A DNA stretch of 64,000 nucleotides, taken from the NCBI GenBank assembly GCA_964564735.1, contig CAZMCH010000011.1, positions 9,637-73,636 of the forward strand, in the 5' to 3' direction. A program made the translations under genes and the position numbers. This DNA comes from CAZMCH01 sp964564735 (GTDB lineage: Bacteria; Poribacteria; DTPJ01). The notes beneath the pieces are model-generated. The model ran no database searches and was not told the origin of the DNA. It saw only the letters and a program-made list of their open reading frames with translations. This document shows positions 1 through 7,986 of the stretch, one piece after another. Position 1 is the stretch's first letter; each line of letters opens with the position of its first letter.

Positions 1-348
1 TGCTTGCTGTATTGGTGGGTGCGAATTTGGGTCGCCGGGGTTGGTAACAGGATTTGCAGAAAATTCCTGCTCATTGGTAAATCCATCTTTGTCAGAATCG
101 AGTTTTGCTAATGCATCAGTATATTTATCACCCGCAGGTATAGCAATCTTTTCATAATCAATACCAAAGCTATTTCTTGCGCCTCCGCCGTTTGGGCTAT
201 TATGGCAAGTTGCGCAACCAAAATTTGCTCCTTTATCTGGCAAGACTGCTGTGCGGAAAGCCCTTGCATAAACTACGGTTGAAAAAACAATAAAACATAA
301 AGACAGGATAACAATTAGGTTTGATTTAATCTTTTTATTTATGAGCAT
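1..348 (-). CDS. Secreted CxxCH heme-type protein with an EF-hand-like calcium repeat (C-terminus cut by window edge)
   Basis: The reading frame starts at the ATG at 346-348 behind a GGAGGAAAA ribosome-binding site and runs 116 codons off the window edge. Residues 1 to about 28 form a signal peptide (basic KKIK, hydrophobic core, VYA cleavage). The mature start holds one CATCH heme-attachment motif, followed by a NSPNGGGARNSFG segment. Further on is a calcium-binding loop of the type DSDKDGFTNEQEF, seen in thrombospondin type 3 or EF-hand repeats. I infer a periplasmic or surface-exposed single-heme protein; the redox partner is unknown. It lies 25 bases behind the response regulator gene and is probably co-transcribed with it. 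The heme role rests on one motif only. Confidence 0.7.
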   Translation of the reverse strand, partial: MLINKKIKSNLIVILSLCFIVFSTVVYARAFRTAVLPDKGANFGCATCHNSPNGGGARNSFGIDYEKIAIPAGDKYTDALAKLDSDKDGFTNEQEFSANPVTNPGDPNSHPPIQQA

Positions 349-373
349 TTTTTCCTCCGTCATAATTAGAGTT

Positions 374-1717
374 TTAGGAAATTTTATATTTTTTAATTTT
401 TCTCCAAAGAGAATTTCTTGCAATACCTAAATTTTGAGTGGTTTGCAGTAAATTTCCAGAGGATTCCTTGAGCATATTAGCTATATATTCACGTTCAAGT
501 TTTTCAATATTCCAATTACCATTTATAGCTTGTTTGATAATGTCAGGCTGATCATATTGAAAATTGAGAGGTAGATCATACGGAAAAATAGTATCATATT
601 GCGCAAGAACTATTGCTCTTTCTATAACATTTTCTAATTCACGAACATTCCCAGGCCAGTCATATTTCATTAGGATCTGTCGTGTTTCAGGTGCAATTTT
701 TTGGACGTCTTTATTCATTTTATTGCTATAGACTTTAAGAAAGTGTTTTGCAAGAGGAATAATATCAGCTTTTCGCTTTCTAAGAGGAGGGATGGTTATT
801 GTTATAGCATTTAGGCGATAATAAAGGTCTTCTCTGAATTTGCCAGATTTGACCAATGCTTTCATATCTTTATTTGTTGCAGTAACAACCCTTGTATCGA
901 CATATACAGGAATATTACTTCCAAGTCGCCTTATTTCACCAAAATCTAGGACACGAAGCAATTTTACCTGTGTAGAAGAGGACATATCACCGATTTCATC
1001 AAGAAATATAGTTCCGTTATTTGCTTCTTCAAAAAGCCCCTTTTTGTTGAATTTTGCGCCAGTAAATGACCCCTTCATGTATCCAAAGATTTCACTTTCT
1101 AGCAATGTCTCTGGCAATGCCCCACAATTAATAGGAACAAAAGGTTTCCCGGGGCGACCGCTACTATGAATTGCCTTTGATATTAATTCTTTTCCTGTTC
1201 CACTCTCCCCTTGAATCAGGATCGAACTATCACCTTCTGCCACTATTGAGACTTTATGCAAAACTTTTCTCATCTCATCGCTTTCGGCGATTATCATATT
1301 AAGCCCATATTCATTAATAAACTGGTTTTGCAATCGCTCTATTTCTTCGGACATTCGCTTTTTTCCAAGCGCTCTTTCTACTTTAATAAGTAATTCTTCG
1401 GAATCGATAGGCTTTAGCATATAATCAAAAGCACCAAGTTTCATAATCTCTACTGCAGATTCAATAGAGCCGTATTCTGTCGAAATGATCACTTCTATAT
1501 TTGGATTTAGTTGTTTTACTAGCTTTAGTAGTTCTATTGTATTGATGGTTTTTAGGTTCAGATCGGTTAATATAAGATCATACTCATTATTTTTGATTTG
1601 CTCGACATATTTACCAATATCCGAATCGCCTTTTACTTTATATCCATGTTGTTTTAGCAAATTGGCAAGCAGTGTTTGTGTTGCATATTCGTTATCAATT
1701 ATAAGTATAGAAAGCAT
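374..1717 (-). CDS. Sigma-54-dependent response regulator, NtrC/AtoC family
   Basis: This 447-residue protein has the three NtrC-family parts in order. The receiver domain spans about 1-120, with phospho-acceptor Asp52 and the KP pair near 102. The AAA+ sigma-54 interaction domain spans about 140-370, with Walker A GESGTGKE at 170-177 and Walker B FLDE near 238. A Fis-type helix-turn-helix is at the C-terminus. The sigma-54 contact loop reads GSFTGA (216-221) instead of the usual GAFTGA. By family knowledge it is phosphorylated by a sensor kinase, oligomerises upstream of a -24/-12 promoter and drives open-complex formation. No kinase gene adjoins it. The next gene downstream is the heme-type protein. 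The target is unknown. Confidence 0.92.
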   Translation of the reverse strand: MLSILIIDNEYATQTLLANLLKQHGYKVKGDSDIGKYVEQIKNNEYDLILTDLNLKTINTIELLKLVKQLNPNIEVIISTEYGSIESAVEIMKLGAFDYMLKPIDSEELLIKVERALGKKRMSEEIERLQNQFINEYGLNMIIAESDEMRKVLHKVSIVAEGDSSILIQGESGTGKELISKAIHSSGRPGKPFVPINCGALPETLLESEIFGYMKGSFTGAKFNKKGLFEEANNGTIFLDEIGDMSSSTQVKLLRVLDFGEIRRLGSNIPVYVDTRVVTATNKDMKALVKSGKFREDLYYRLNAITITIPPLRKRKADIIPLAKHFLKVYSNKMNKDVQKIAPETRQILMKYDWPGNVRELENVIERAIVLAQYDTIFPYDLPLNFQYDQPDIIKQAINGNWNIEKLEREYIANMLKESSGNLLQTTQNLGIARNSLWRKIKKYKIS

Positions 1718-1827
1718 GATTAGACCTATTCAAGTTAAAATTTAATTAATTATGAAGACTTTGGGATTTCACATATTTAGACAAGGTTGGCATAAAAAGG
1801 ATTGTTCATTAATGAAATAAAAGGATA

Positions 1828-1972
1828 GAACATCGCTCATAACCTCTTTTGTCGTTTTGTAAGCTTTTAAACGACGAAAAACTGATTTATTATATTATTT
1901 TTTGGTAGGTTTAAAAATCAGTAAATAGAGGACTTATCAAAAAGTTTAATCAGAGTATTATGAGCAATGTTC
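1828..1972. repeat. Nested inverted-repeat element, possible structured RNA or small mobile element
   Basis: The gene-free stretch 1718-2044 is dominated by a nested dyad. Bases 1828-1842 and 1958-1972 form a 15-base inverted repeat with a single mismatch. Inside it are two further perfect hairpins: GTCGTTT/AAACGAC (1851-1857 with 1869-1875) and ACTGATTT/AAATCAGT (1881-1888 with 1915-1922). Together they would fold as a three-way junction of about 145 bases. It lies between the stop of rpsU and the start of the response regulator gene, both on the minus strand. No open frame or T-run marks it as a simple terminator. Function is unknown. Confidence 0.5.
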
Positions 1973-2044
1973 CTGCATCCAAAAGACTTTACTTTTTCAA
2001 ATAAAGCCCATAAGCTTTTATATCGGAGATTGATAGACACAGCA

Positions 2045-2227
2045 TTAAGCCATGTCTCTGCCTCTTCGTTGTGTTTTAACCATTTTTTTTCTGCGTTTGT
2101 CGCTAGGCTTTTCGTAACGCTCTCGCTTTTTCATCTCTTTTATTAATTCTTCTTTGTCACATTGTTTCTTGAAACGGCGAAGAGCTTTGTCTATTGATTC
2201 GTCTTTTTTGACTTTTACCTCAAGCAT
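2045..2227 (-). CDS. rpsU: 30S ribosomal protein S21
   Basis: The 60-residue, strongly basic protein matches S21 over its whole length: MLEVKVKKDESIDKALRRFK at the start, the KREYEKPS-like middle (KRERYEKPSDKRRKK) and an Arg/Lys-rich tail. S21 binds the small ribosomal subunit near the 3' end of 16S rRNA and helps initiation. The ATG at 2227 follows a GGGAGTGA ribosome-binding site. A near-consensus sigma-70 promoter lies about 100 bases upstream. It is a single-gene unit as far as can be seen. Confidence 0.95.
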   Translation of the reverse strand: MLEVKVKKDESIDKALRRFKKQCDKEELIKEMKKRERYEKPSDKRRKKMVKTQRRGRDMA

Positions 2228-2322
2228 TTAAAAGATTCACTCCCTAGATGGAATTAGATTAAATTAGAAACGTCATTAACAACTTTTTGTCTTTAAGAGA
2301 TTACTTTAAAAACAGTTATGAT

Positions 2323-2351
2323 ATTTTAAAGTAACTTTGTCTGAATGTCAA
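2323..2351 (-). promoter_or_regulatory. Sigma-70 promoter of rpsU
   Basis: On the minus strand TTGACA (2346-2351) is followed after 17 bases by TAAAAT (2323-2328). The predicted start of transcription is about 90 bases before the rpsU ATG, leaving an A/T-rich leader. Confidence 0.75.
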
Positions 2352-2378
2352 GATCAAAAGCGTCATATTAGATAGCAG

Positions 2379-2413
2379 AAAAAAAGGCAACATGCCTGAT
2401 CGGCATATTGCCT
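2379..2413 (-). terminator. Rho-independent terminator of the Ig-like lipoprotein gene
   Basis: Stem arms AGGCAA-ATGCC and GGCAT-TTGCCT (2385-2396 with 2402-2413) pair with one internal mismatch around a 5-base loop. Read on the minus strand, the hairpin is followed by a run of seven T. It lies about 50 bases after the lipoprotein stop codon and directly in front of the rpsU promoter. Confidence 0.8.
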
Positions 2414-2461
2414 AGCTTGCCCAAATGAAGTGAAGCAAAAATTACATATCGAAATGTAATA

Positions 2462-3142
2462 TTATCCTTCTTTCTTCATTGTTGTGAAGCTGTATGTAGT
2501 GGTTGCAAGAGCATTTCCTGCTAGGTCTGTTCCACTAATAGTAAGCTTTATTTCCATTTCATTACCCAGTTTGAATCCACCGAGGAATGAAACTTTAAGA
2601 GTCTTATTCTTATCAAATTCTGCCGAGACTTTGCCTTCAAGGTCACCAGCAGCATCCAATTTTGCAGTAGCCATTGGTTCGTTGAAGACTATTTTAATTT
2701 CGCTAACTTTGGCTGGATCAACACCAGTTGCACCGTTCTTTGGATCGCAAGCGGCATCATCAATCTTTGGTGCATCTTTATCGGAGGCTGTAACTGTATA
2801 GGAAAGTGATGCTGCGGTCATTGCGTTTCCAGCAACATCGCTACCATTGACGGATATTGTCAGTGCGCCAGCAGGCCTTTCGCCAGCAGGGGCAACTGTA
2901 GCAGTTTTACCATCAGCACCAAGAGTTGCTGTTCCCGGAGAAACTGTTACTGAACCCATTTTTTCACTAAAAGTCAAAGTTATTGTAGCATTAGCAGGTA
3001 ATGTCGCACCAGAAGCAGGGCTTGCGCTTTTAAGCTCTGGGGGGGTTGTATCTTTTTCTTCGTCGTCTCCACCGCAACCAATCATAATGAAAATCATTAA
3101 AGCAGCGGTCATCAAGGCAGAAATTCTCAGTAATTTCTTCAT
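2462..3142 (-). CDS. Lipoprotein with two bacterial Ig-like (Big_5-type) domains
   Basis: The protein has 226 residues from the ATG at 3142, chosen because AAGGAG lies 8 bases before it. The N-terminus is a lipoprotein signal (KK, hydrophobic stretch, lipobox MIGC followed by GGDDEE), so it should be lipid-anchored after cleavage at Cys. Two Big_5-like repeats follow. Each has the DTTPPELKSASPASGA or DKDAPKIDDAACDPKNGA opening, an ITLTFSE/IKIVFNEPM strand and an AGNA turn (VAGNAMTA, LAGNALAT). Such domains are structural modules on the surface or in the periplasm. G+C content looks higher than in its neighbours. No enzyme domain is visible. It is a monocistronic unit with its own terminator and a dyad-flanked promoter. 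Confidence 0.85.
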   Translation of the reverse strand: MKKLLRISALMTAALMIFIMIGCGGDDEEKDTTPPELKSASPASGATLPANATITLTFSEKMGSVTVSPGTATLGADGKTATVAPAGERPAGALTISVNGSDVAGNAMTAASLSYTVTASDKDAPKIDDAACDPKNGATGVDPAKVSEIKIVFNEPMATAKLDAAGDLEGKVSAEFDKNKTLKVSFLGGFKLGNEMEIKLTISGTDLAGNALATTTYSFTTMKKEG

Positions 3143-3175
3143 CACCGTCACTCCTTATCATCGAGCTTTTGTCAA

Positions 3176-3212
3176 ATCTCACAGGGACCAATAAAATTAT
3201 AAACTGTGAGAT
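3176..3212 (-). promoter_or_regulatory. Candidate promoter with flanking 9-bp operator dyad, upstream of the lipoprotein gene
   Basis: A perfect inverted repeat, ATCTCACAG (3176-3184) and CTGTGAGAT (3204-3212), encloses a consensus -10 TATAAT on the minus strand (3196-3201). A recognisable -35 is poor (TTGCTG with a short 15-base spacer). The dyad could be a repressor operator or an mRNA 5' hairpin. Confidence 0.45.
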
Positions 3213-3851
3213 ACGCCAGCAATACAGTGTTTCTCAAGTATCGCATAAGTCAACTAAGAGTAGCTTCCCTCATCACCCCTTTCCTGTTTTCGACCCGATA
3301 TTTGATCTTACTATAACTGAAAAATAGGGCCGAAGATACATTCTCCTATTCATAAAGAGAAATACGAAATAACAACATAATACCAAAAGGTAATATAAAT
3401 CAAATAACCTAAATATGTAACAATTATTATATATAACACAACTGTTACACGAAATCAAGAAAAATTTAACATAGATAAAAAGTAAAATCAATATTTTTTT
3501 ACTTTTTAATACTAAAAATAACGAACAGGGAAGTCAAGGTTCTATAAATTAAACAATACCCTAGTATAACACCTCCTTTTATTCTTGTCTAGTATTTTTT
3601 TCATTGTCTAGGAAATTATACTTTTTGTGTTAATTCAGGAAGACCCTTCACAACATTCAGGGGGACATTTTGCTGTCATTTTGAATGAAGTGAAAAATCT
3701 TTTTCAGTAAATAACATATTAGGGATATATTATTAACAATAATAAGGCTTTAGTCAATCCCAATGTTTTATTAGTTTAACAGACTTGAAAAAATTTGTAA
3801 AGAGAAAATTTTAATTTTATTTGGGCTAAAGCCATTAAAATTACAAAAAAA
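3213..3851. other. Long A/T-rich gene-free stretch
   Basis: About 640 bases between the lipoprotein promoter and the end of dprA hold no convincing gene. The only longer open frame (3273-3491, minus) is made of low-complexity Phe/Tyr/Leu codons and lacks a ribosome-binding site. Apart from the repeat-like segment at 3674-3707 I see only A/T-rich sequence and short weak dyads, for example GGCTTTAG near 3755 with CTAAAGCC near 3826. Confidence 0.5.
3674..3707. repeat. Degenerate copy of a common intergenic repeat motif
   Basis: The segment begins TGTCATTTTGAATGAAG and continues with TGAAAAATCTTTTTCAG. It resembles the TGTCATTCTGAGCGAAG-type intergenic repeats found in many bacterial genomes. 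A shorter similar string (AATGAAGTGAAGC) lies near 2424. Copy number cannot be judged from one window. Confidence 0.35.
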
Positions 3852-4778
3852 TTAAAATAACTCAAAAGAATCTTCTGAATCTCCTAATAACAGAGAATTT
3901 TTAAAAGAAGGTAAATGCTCTATTAATATATCAATCCAATCTATATCAACTATTCTTATTATTCTCTTAATAGTTTTTTCTATTTCTTGGTTATTATTTA
4001 AGCCATATATAAAAACACGCTTTTTTTGTTTTGTTGCCCATAGTGCTGTATTAATTGCACCTTGTTCTGGTTCGATCAGTATAACTCCCAATGAAATACC
4101 GCTTGTTATACGATTACGCTGTATTAATCTTCCTTTCGATACTGTTTCATCCGGAGGACATTCTGAAATGATAGAGCCATTATAACAAATTTCTTCGGCT
4201 AATTCAAGATTTTCATCAGGATAAATTTTTTTCAATCCAGAACCAATTACTCCAATAGTTTTACCTTTACAATTTAACGCCCCTCTATGAGCAGAAGTAT
4301 CAATGCCCTTTGCAAGTCCACTTACTACAATAATGTTATTATTAGCAAGTTTTTCGGCTATTTTTTCAGCAATTTTTGATCCTCGTTTAGTTGGATATCG
4401 AGTTCCAACGATTGCAATTGCCATGTAATCGGATTTTGGCAACTCCCCTTTTTTGTATAAAATATTGGGAGGGTCTTTTATATAATTGAGTAAATATGGA
4501 TAATCGAGACTTTCAGGACAGATAGTCTCGATTCCGCAATTTGCCATTTGTCCAATGAGTTCTTCATATTCAGCAATGTTTTGTCCTGCTTTGATGATCT
4601 CTTGAGCTAATTCAGGACTTAATTTATTCAGCCTCATTATTTCTGCAATAGAAGCAGAAAACACAGATTCAATATTTCCAAATCTTTTTATTAATAATTG
4701 GGTTTTTATTGAGCCTAGATTTTTTATAAGGCTAAGGGCTAACCAATACTTAGTAGTAGCCACTGACTCATTAGGCAT
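3852..4778 (-). CDS. dprA: DNA-processing protein DprA/Smf
   Basis: DprA loads RecA onto incoming single-stranded DNA during natural transformation. The Rossmann-like DprA core is clear: IAIVGTRYPTKRG, then VVSGLAKGIDTSAHRGAL, VIGSGLKKIYP, and the RNRITSGIS motif followed by GAINTALWA. An N-terminal helix-hairpin-helix-like region (LSLIKNLGSIKTQLLIKRFG) precedes it. The frame is open from 4832, but a consensus promoter (-10 at 4822-4827) would start transcription near 4815. The first usable start is therefore the ATG at 4778 (MPNES), giving 308 residues. It has no terminal DprA winged-helix domain. It is monocistronic and divergent from the sugar-kinase cluster. Confidence 0.9.
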   Translation of the reverse strand: MPNESVATTKYWLALSLIKNLGSIKTQLLIKRFGNIESVFSASIAEIMRLNKLSPELAQEIIKAGQNIAEYEELIGQMANCGIETICPESLDYPYLLNYIKDPPNILYKKGELPKSDYMAIAIVGTRYPTKRGSKIAEKIAEKLANNNIIVVSGLAKGIDTSAHRGALNCKGKTIGVIGSGLKKIYPDENLELAEEICYNGSIISECPPDETVSKGRLIQRNRITSGISLGVILIEPEQGAINTALWATKQKKRVFIYGLNNNQEIEKTIKRIIRIVDIDWIDILIEHLPSFKNSLLLGDSEDSFELF

Positions 4779-4821
4779 ATTATAAACAAAGACAGAACAG
4801 AAATAATCTTCTGAATAACGG

Positions 4822-4850
4822 ATTATACACAATACAGATCAAAATGTCAA
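4822..4850 (-). promoter_or_regulatory. Sigma-70 promoter of dprA
   Basis: On the minus strand TTGACA (4845-4850), a 17-base spacer and TATAAT (4822-4827) give a perfect consensus. Its position decides the dprA start codon, because the upstream ATG at 4832 would lie before the transcript. Confidence 0.8.
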
Positions 4851-4865
4851 ATATAAAAGAAAGGC

Positions 4866-4895
4866 TTGACACTTTTCTTATTACAATTGTAAAAT
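4866..4895 (+). promoter_or_regulatory. Sigma-70 promoter of the sugar-kinase gene cluster
   Basis: TTGACA (4866-4871), an 18-base spacer and TAAAAT (4890-4895) precede the kinase ATG at 4965. Its -35 lies only 15 bases from the -35 of the divergent dprA promoter, so one bound regulator could affect both. Confidence 0.7.
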
Positions 4896-4964
4896 CAGAG
4901 TGTCTATGATGATTATAACAATAATATAAATAATTGCAAGAAAAAAATTAATGGAGTATAAATT

Positions 4965-6473
4965 ATGAGCCTTCTGGGATTAGATATTGGGACAACTGGT
5001 TGTAAAGCTATTGTTTTTAATGTAGAAGGAAAGCCTTTGGCACATTCTTATCGTGAATATGGTGAGATGTATCCAAGACCTGGCTGGGCAGAGGTCGATC
5101 CTAATAAGGTATGGAAATGTGTATCTGAAGTTATAAGCGAGGTTGCACACAAAGTCAAAAGCGATCCGGTAAAAGCAATAAGCGTTACTACGCTTGGTGA
5201 GGCTTTTACTCCGATTGCAGAAGACGGAACAATCCTTTCTAATAGCATGACTTCTGTCGATAACAGGGCTATTGAGCAGACAGAATCTTGGAATCAGACT
5301 CTCGGCAAAGAAAAGGTTTTTCAAATAACTGGTATGTCTCTGCATCCAAGTTTTTCTATCAATAAAATGATGTGGTTGAAAAAAGAGCAACCAGAAATAT
5401 TTAACAAAGCCAAAAAACTGCTTTTATATGAGGATTTTGCGTATTTTAAGCTAGGATTAGAACCGACTATTGATTATTCACTCGCAGGAAGGACAATGGC
5501 TTTTGACATTAGAAAAAAGAAGTGGTCTGATGAGATACTTTCTATTGCAGGAATTGATCCATCAATGCTTGCAACGCCAAAGCCTGCTGGCGAAATAGTC
5601 GGTGAAATACCATCATCTATTGCAGAAGAGCTAGGGCTTGCAAAAGGTGCTGTCGCTGTTACAGGCGGACATGATCAGCCTGTCAACGCACTTGGCGGAG
5701 GAGTCGTATCTGAAGGAATAGCAGTTGATGGACTCGGTTCTGTTGAATGTGTCATTGTCGGATTTAATGAACCACCTCTCAATAAAAATATGCTCAACAA
5801 CAATTATCCTGTCTATCCGCATGTAAAAAAAGATATGTATGTCGCATTGGCTTTTAGCTATACAGGCGGTAATCTGTTAAGATGGTATAGGAACAATTTT
5901 GCTCAAGATATGGTTCAGGAATCTGAAAAAACAGGAATTGATGTATATGATCTCATCTTAAAGGATATTCCAGAAGGACCAACAGGGATATATGTTTTGC
6001 CTCATTTTGTCGGTAGTGGAACGCCTGCTCTTGATCCCAACTCAAAGGGTGTTATCGCTGGACTTACACTTGGGACTACAAGGGAGCAGTTTGTTAAATC
6101 TTTGATCGAAGGTATTACTTACGAATTAAGATACTATATAACAACTCTGGAAAACGCTGCTAATGTGAAGATCGGCAGATTTCGTGCAATGGGCGGAGGG
6201 GCAAAATCGCCTATGTGGTTACAATTAAAAGCAGATATAACAGGAAAAGAAGTTGTTGCTCTTGCGGTTTCTGAATGTGGTTGTCTTGGTGCTGCGATAC
6301 TTGCGGGAGTTGGTATCGGAGAATATAATTCTATCGATGAGGCTGTAAAATTGCTTGTAAAAGAAAAAGAAATATATTATCCTAATCTTGTAATGCACGA
6401 AAGATATAGCGAAACTTATGATATATATAAAGACCTTTACTCGACTATCAAAAATCTGACACATAAGATGTGA
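4965..6473 (+). CDS. FGGY-family carbohydrate kinase (xylulokinase/gluconokinase type)
   Basis: This 502-residue cytoplasmic protein has the two-domain FGGY layout and usual length. The N-terminal phosphate-1 motif is LGLDIGTTGCKA; the substrate-side region has RPGWAEVDP and VTTLGEAF. The second domain carries TGGHDQPVNALGGG and the late FGGY-type segment AMGGGAKSPMWLQLKADITG. These enzymes phosphorylate a ketose, pentitol or aldonate with ATP; the exact sugar cannot be read from sequence. It heads a plus-strand run with hicAB, an FAH-family enzyme, an MFS transporter and an oxidoreductase, which suggests a sugar-acid or polyol pathway. A good sigma-70 promoter precedes it. Confidence 0.9.
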   Translation: MSLLGLDIGTTGCKAIVFNVEGKPLAHSYREYGEMYPRPGWAEVDPNKVWKCVSEVISEVAHKVKSDPVKAISVTTLGEAFTPIAEDGTILSNSMTSVDNRAIEQTESWNQTLGKEKVFQITGMSLHPSFSINKMMWLKKEQPEIFNKAKKLLLYEDFAYFKLGLEPTIDYSLAGRTMAFDIRKKKWSDEILSIAGIDPSMLATPKPAGEIVGEIPSSIAEELGLAKGAVAVTGGHDQPVNALGGGVVSEGIAVDGLGSVECVIVGFNEPPLNKNMLNNNYPVYPHVKKDMYVALAFSYTGGNLLRWYRNNFAQDMVQESEKTGIDVYDLILKDIPEGPTGIYVLPHFVGSGTPALDPNSKGVIAGLTLGTTREQFVKSLIEGITYELRYYITTLENAANVKIGRFRAMGGGAKSPMWLQLKADITGKEVVALAVSECGCLGAAILAGVGIGEYNSIDEAVKLLVKEKEIYYPNLVMHERYSETYDIYKDLYSTIKNLTHKM

Positions 6474-6501
6474 TCCAAAAACAACGAATTGAGTATGAAA
6501 C

Positions 6502-6761
6502 ATGCCATTAAAAAAAGATGATATTTAGAGGAACTAAAACGTAATCCGAATAATGTCAAGTTTGATAAACTATGCAAAGCAGTAGAATTGTTTGGTTTTA
6601 GGTTTAAAGGTGGAAAAGGTAGTCATCTTATATACACCAGAGACGGTATAAAGGAAATGCTGAATTTTCAGAATGTTAAGGGAAAAGCCAAGCCTTATCA
6701 AATCAAGCAATTTATATCTGTTATTGATAAATACGGCTTATTGGAAGAAAAAGATGAATAA
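6502..6761 (+). pseudogene. hicA: HicA-family mRNA interferase toxin, frameshifted after codon 8
   Basis: The first eight codons from the ATG at 6502 read MPLKKDDI and then hit TAG at 6526. The HicA body is in the next frame from 6528: EELKRNPNNVKFDKLCK, FGFRFKGGKGSHLIYTRDG with the toxin-fold His, then NVKGKAKPYQIKQFI, ending at 6761. Adding one T to the TTT run at 6524-6526 would restore an unbroken MPLKKDDILEEL reading. HicA toxins are small double-stranded-RNA-binding-fold RNases that cut mRNA. The 3' end overlaps the hicB start by 8 bases, as in a working pair. It is either an inactivated toxin, a slippage site, or a base error. Confidence 0.75.
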
Positions 6762-6993
6762 GTATGCAATAGAGATATTTTATAGCGAAGATGATGAAGG
6801 ATATATTACAGTTGTGCCAGAATTACCAGGCTGTTCCGCTTTTGGAGATAATGAAGATGATGCTCTAAAAGAGATTATGATAGCAATGGAACTCTGGATG
6901 CAAACAGCGCAAGAAGAAGGGCGGGAAATTCCAAAACCAAAAGGTGGAGAATTATTGAAAGCATTTTTCGGGGGAAATGCAATGTTGGCTTGA
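6754..6993 (+). CDS. hicB: HicB-family antitoxin
   Basis: This 79-residue protein starts at the ATG at 6754 (MNKYAIEIFYSEDDEGYI), overlapping hicA by 8 bases. It shows the HicB partial RNase H-like fold pattern: YITVVPELPGCSAFGD, an acidic DNEDDALKEI segment, AMELWMQTAQEEGREIPKP. The antitoxin blocks HicA and usually represses its own operon. No separate C-terminal DNA-binding helix is visible; the tail is short (GELLKAFFGGNAMLA). Since the toxin frame is broken, this may be an orphan antitoxin, which tends to persist because loss of the toxin carries no cost. Confidence 0.85.
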   Translation: MNKYAIEIFYSEDDEGYITVVPELPGCSAFGDNEDDALKEIMIAMELWMQTAQEEGREIPKPKGGELLKAFFGGNAMLA

Positions 6994-7084
6994 TTAAGTT
7001 GCGTATTGCTCTATTAAAATCTGATAAGTATGTAAAGGTTGAGAGATATTGAAGATTCTACCATAATTTTAAGGAGAAAAAACA

Positions 7085-7984
7085 TTGAAAATACTATCTT
7101 ATGAAGGAAACTACGGCAAAAGAATTGGTATCGAAATAGATAGGGGAATAGTTGATTTTTCTGCGGGACTTCAACTTTATGATCTCGTTGAAAAAGAGCA
7201 AGTATGCCCTATGATTACTGACATCATGGAACTTATACAGAACAACCTTTTTGATGTTGAAATATTTGCAGAAGTGCTTTTATTTCTAGAGAGGCATAGT
7301 TTTTTAGATCGCTATATCATTCCATGTAAGGTCAAGGTAAATCCACCGATAAATAATCCCTCAAAGATAATTGCACTAGGGCTTAATTATGCCGATCATG
7401 CAGAAGAATCAGGGCGAGAAGCGCCAAAAGAGCCAGTTATATTCTGTAAAGCACCTAGCTCAATAATTGGTCCCGAAGAAAATGTCGTCATAAAACCCGA
7501 TATTGGTCGAGTTGATCCAGAAGTTGAATTTGCTGTAATTATCGGCAGAAAGGCAAAAAATGTCTCAAAAGATGATGCAAGCCATTATATCGCAGGTTAT
7601 ACAGTTCTGAACGATATAAGCGCAAGAGCAATGCAAAGCGCAGATTTTGAATTGCGAAATCCCTGGTTTAGATCGAAGAGTATGGATACTTTTTGTCCTA
7701 TTGGTCCTTACATTGTCTTGCCTGATGAGATTTCGCCAACAGAGGAACTCAACCTTGAAATGAAAGTCAATGGCGAAGTTCGACAAAAGAGCAACACCAA
7801 ACATCTTATATTCAAAGTTCCTGATTTGATTGAGTATATATCAGGTATGATAACACTTGAGGCGGGGGATATAATTTCAACAGGCACACCTTCGGGTATT
7901 GCCCCTATAAAACCGGGCGATATAATGGAAGCAAGTGTCGAAAAAATAGGCACACTGAGAAACTATGTCCGTTATGAAGGATAA
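7085..7984 (+). CDS. Fumarylacetoacetate hydrolase (FAH) family protein
   Basis: The 299-residue protein starts with TTG at 7085 behind AAGGAGAAAA. Residues from about 95 form the FAH catalytic fold: LGLNYADHAEESG, the acidic metal-site segment RVDPEVEFAVIIG, VLNDISARAMQ, the SMDTFCPIGPYI segment, and TGTPSGIAPIKPGD near the end. Members hydrolyse or decarboxylate 2-oxo acids with a divalent metal in the cytoplasm. The closest types are 2-keto-3-deoxy-L-fuconate or oxaloacetate/acylpyruvate-type enzymes; the substrate is not readable. It lies 2 bases upstream of an MFS transporter and in the sugar-kinase cluster, in line with a late step of sugar-acid breakdown. Confidence 0.88.
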   Translation: MKILSYEGNYGKRIGIEIDRGIVDFSAGLQLYDLVEKEQVCPMITDIMELIQNNLFDVEIFAEVLLFLERHSFLDRYIIPCKVKVNPPINNPSKIIALGLNYADHAEESGREAPKEPVIFCKAPSSIIGPEENVVIKPDIGRVDPEVEFAVIIGRKAKNVSKDDASHYIAGYTVLNDISARAMQSADFELRNPWFRSKSMDTFCPIGPYIVLPDEISPTEELNLEMKVNGEVRQKSNTKHLIFKVPDLIEYISGMITLEAGDIISTGTPSGIAPIKPGDIMEASVEKIGTLRNYVRYEG

Positions 7985-7986
7985 AA

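Noticed and set aside
1790..1812. Possible sigma-54 promoter (TGGCA ... TTG)
   Set aside because: Spacing between the two elements is three bases too long and the GC of the -12 box is missing.
3273..3491. 72-codon open frame on the minus strand
   Set aside because: Low-complexity Phe/Tyr/Leu/Cys content, no ribosome-binding site, and A/T-rich DNA where such frames occur by chance.
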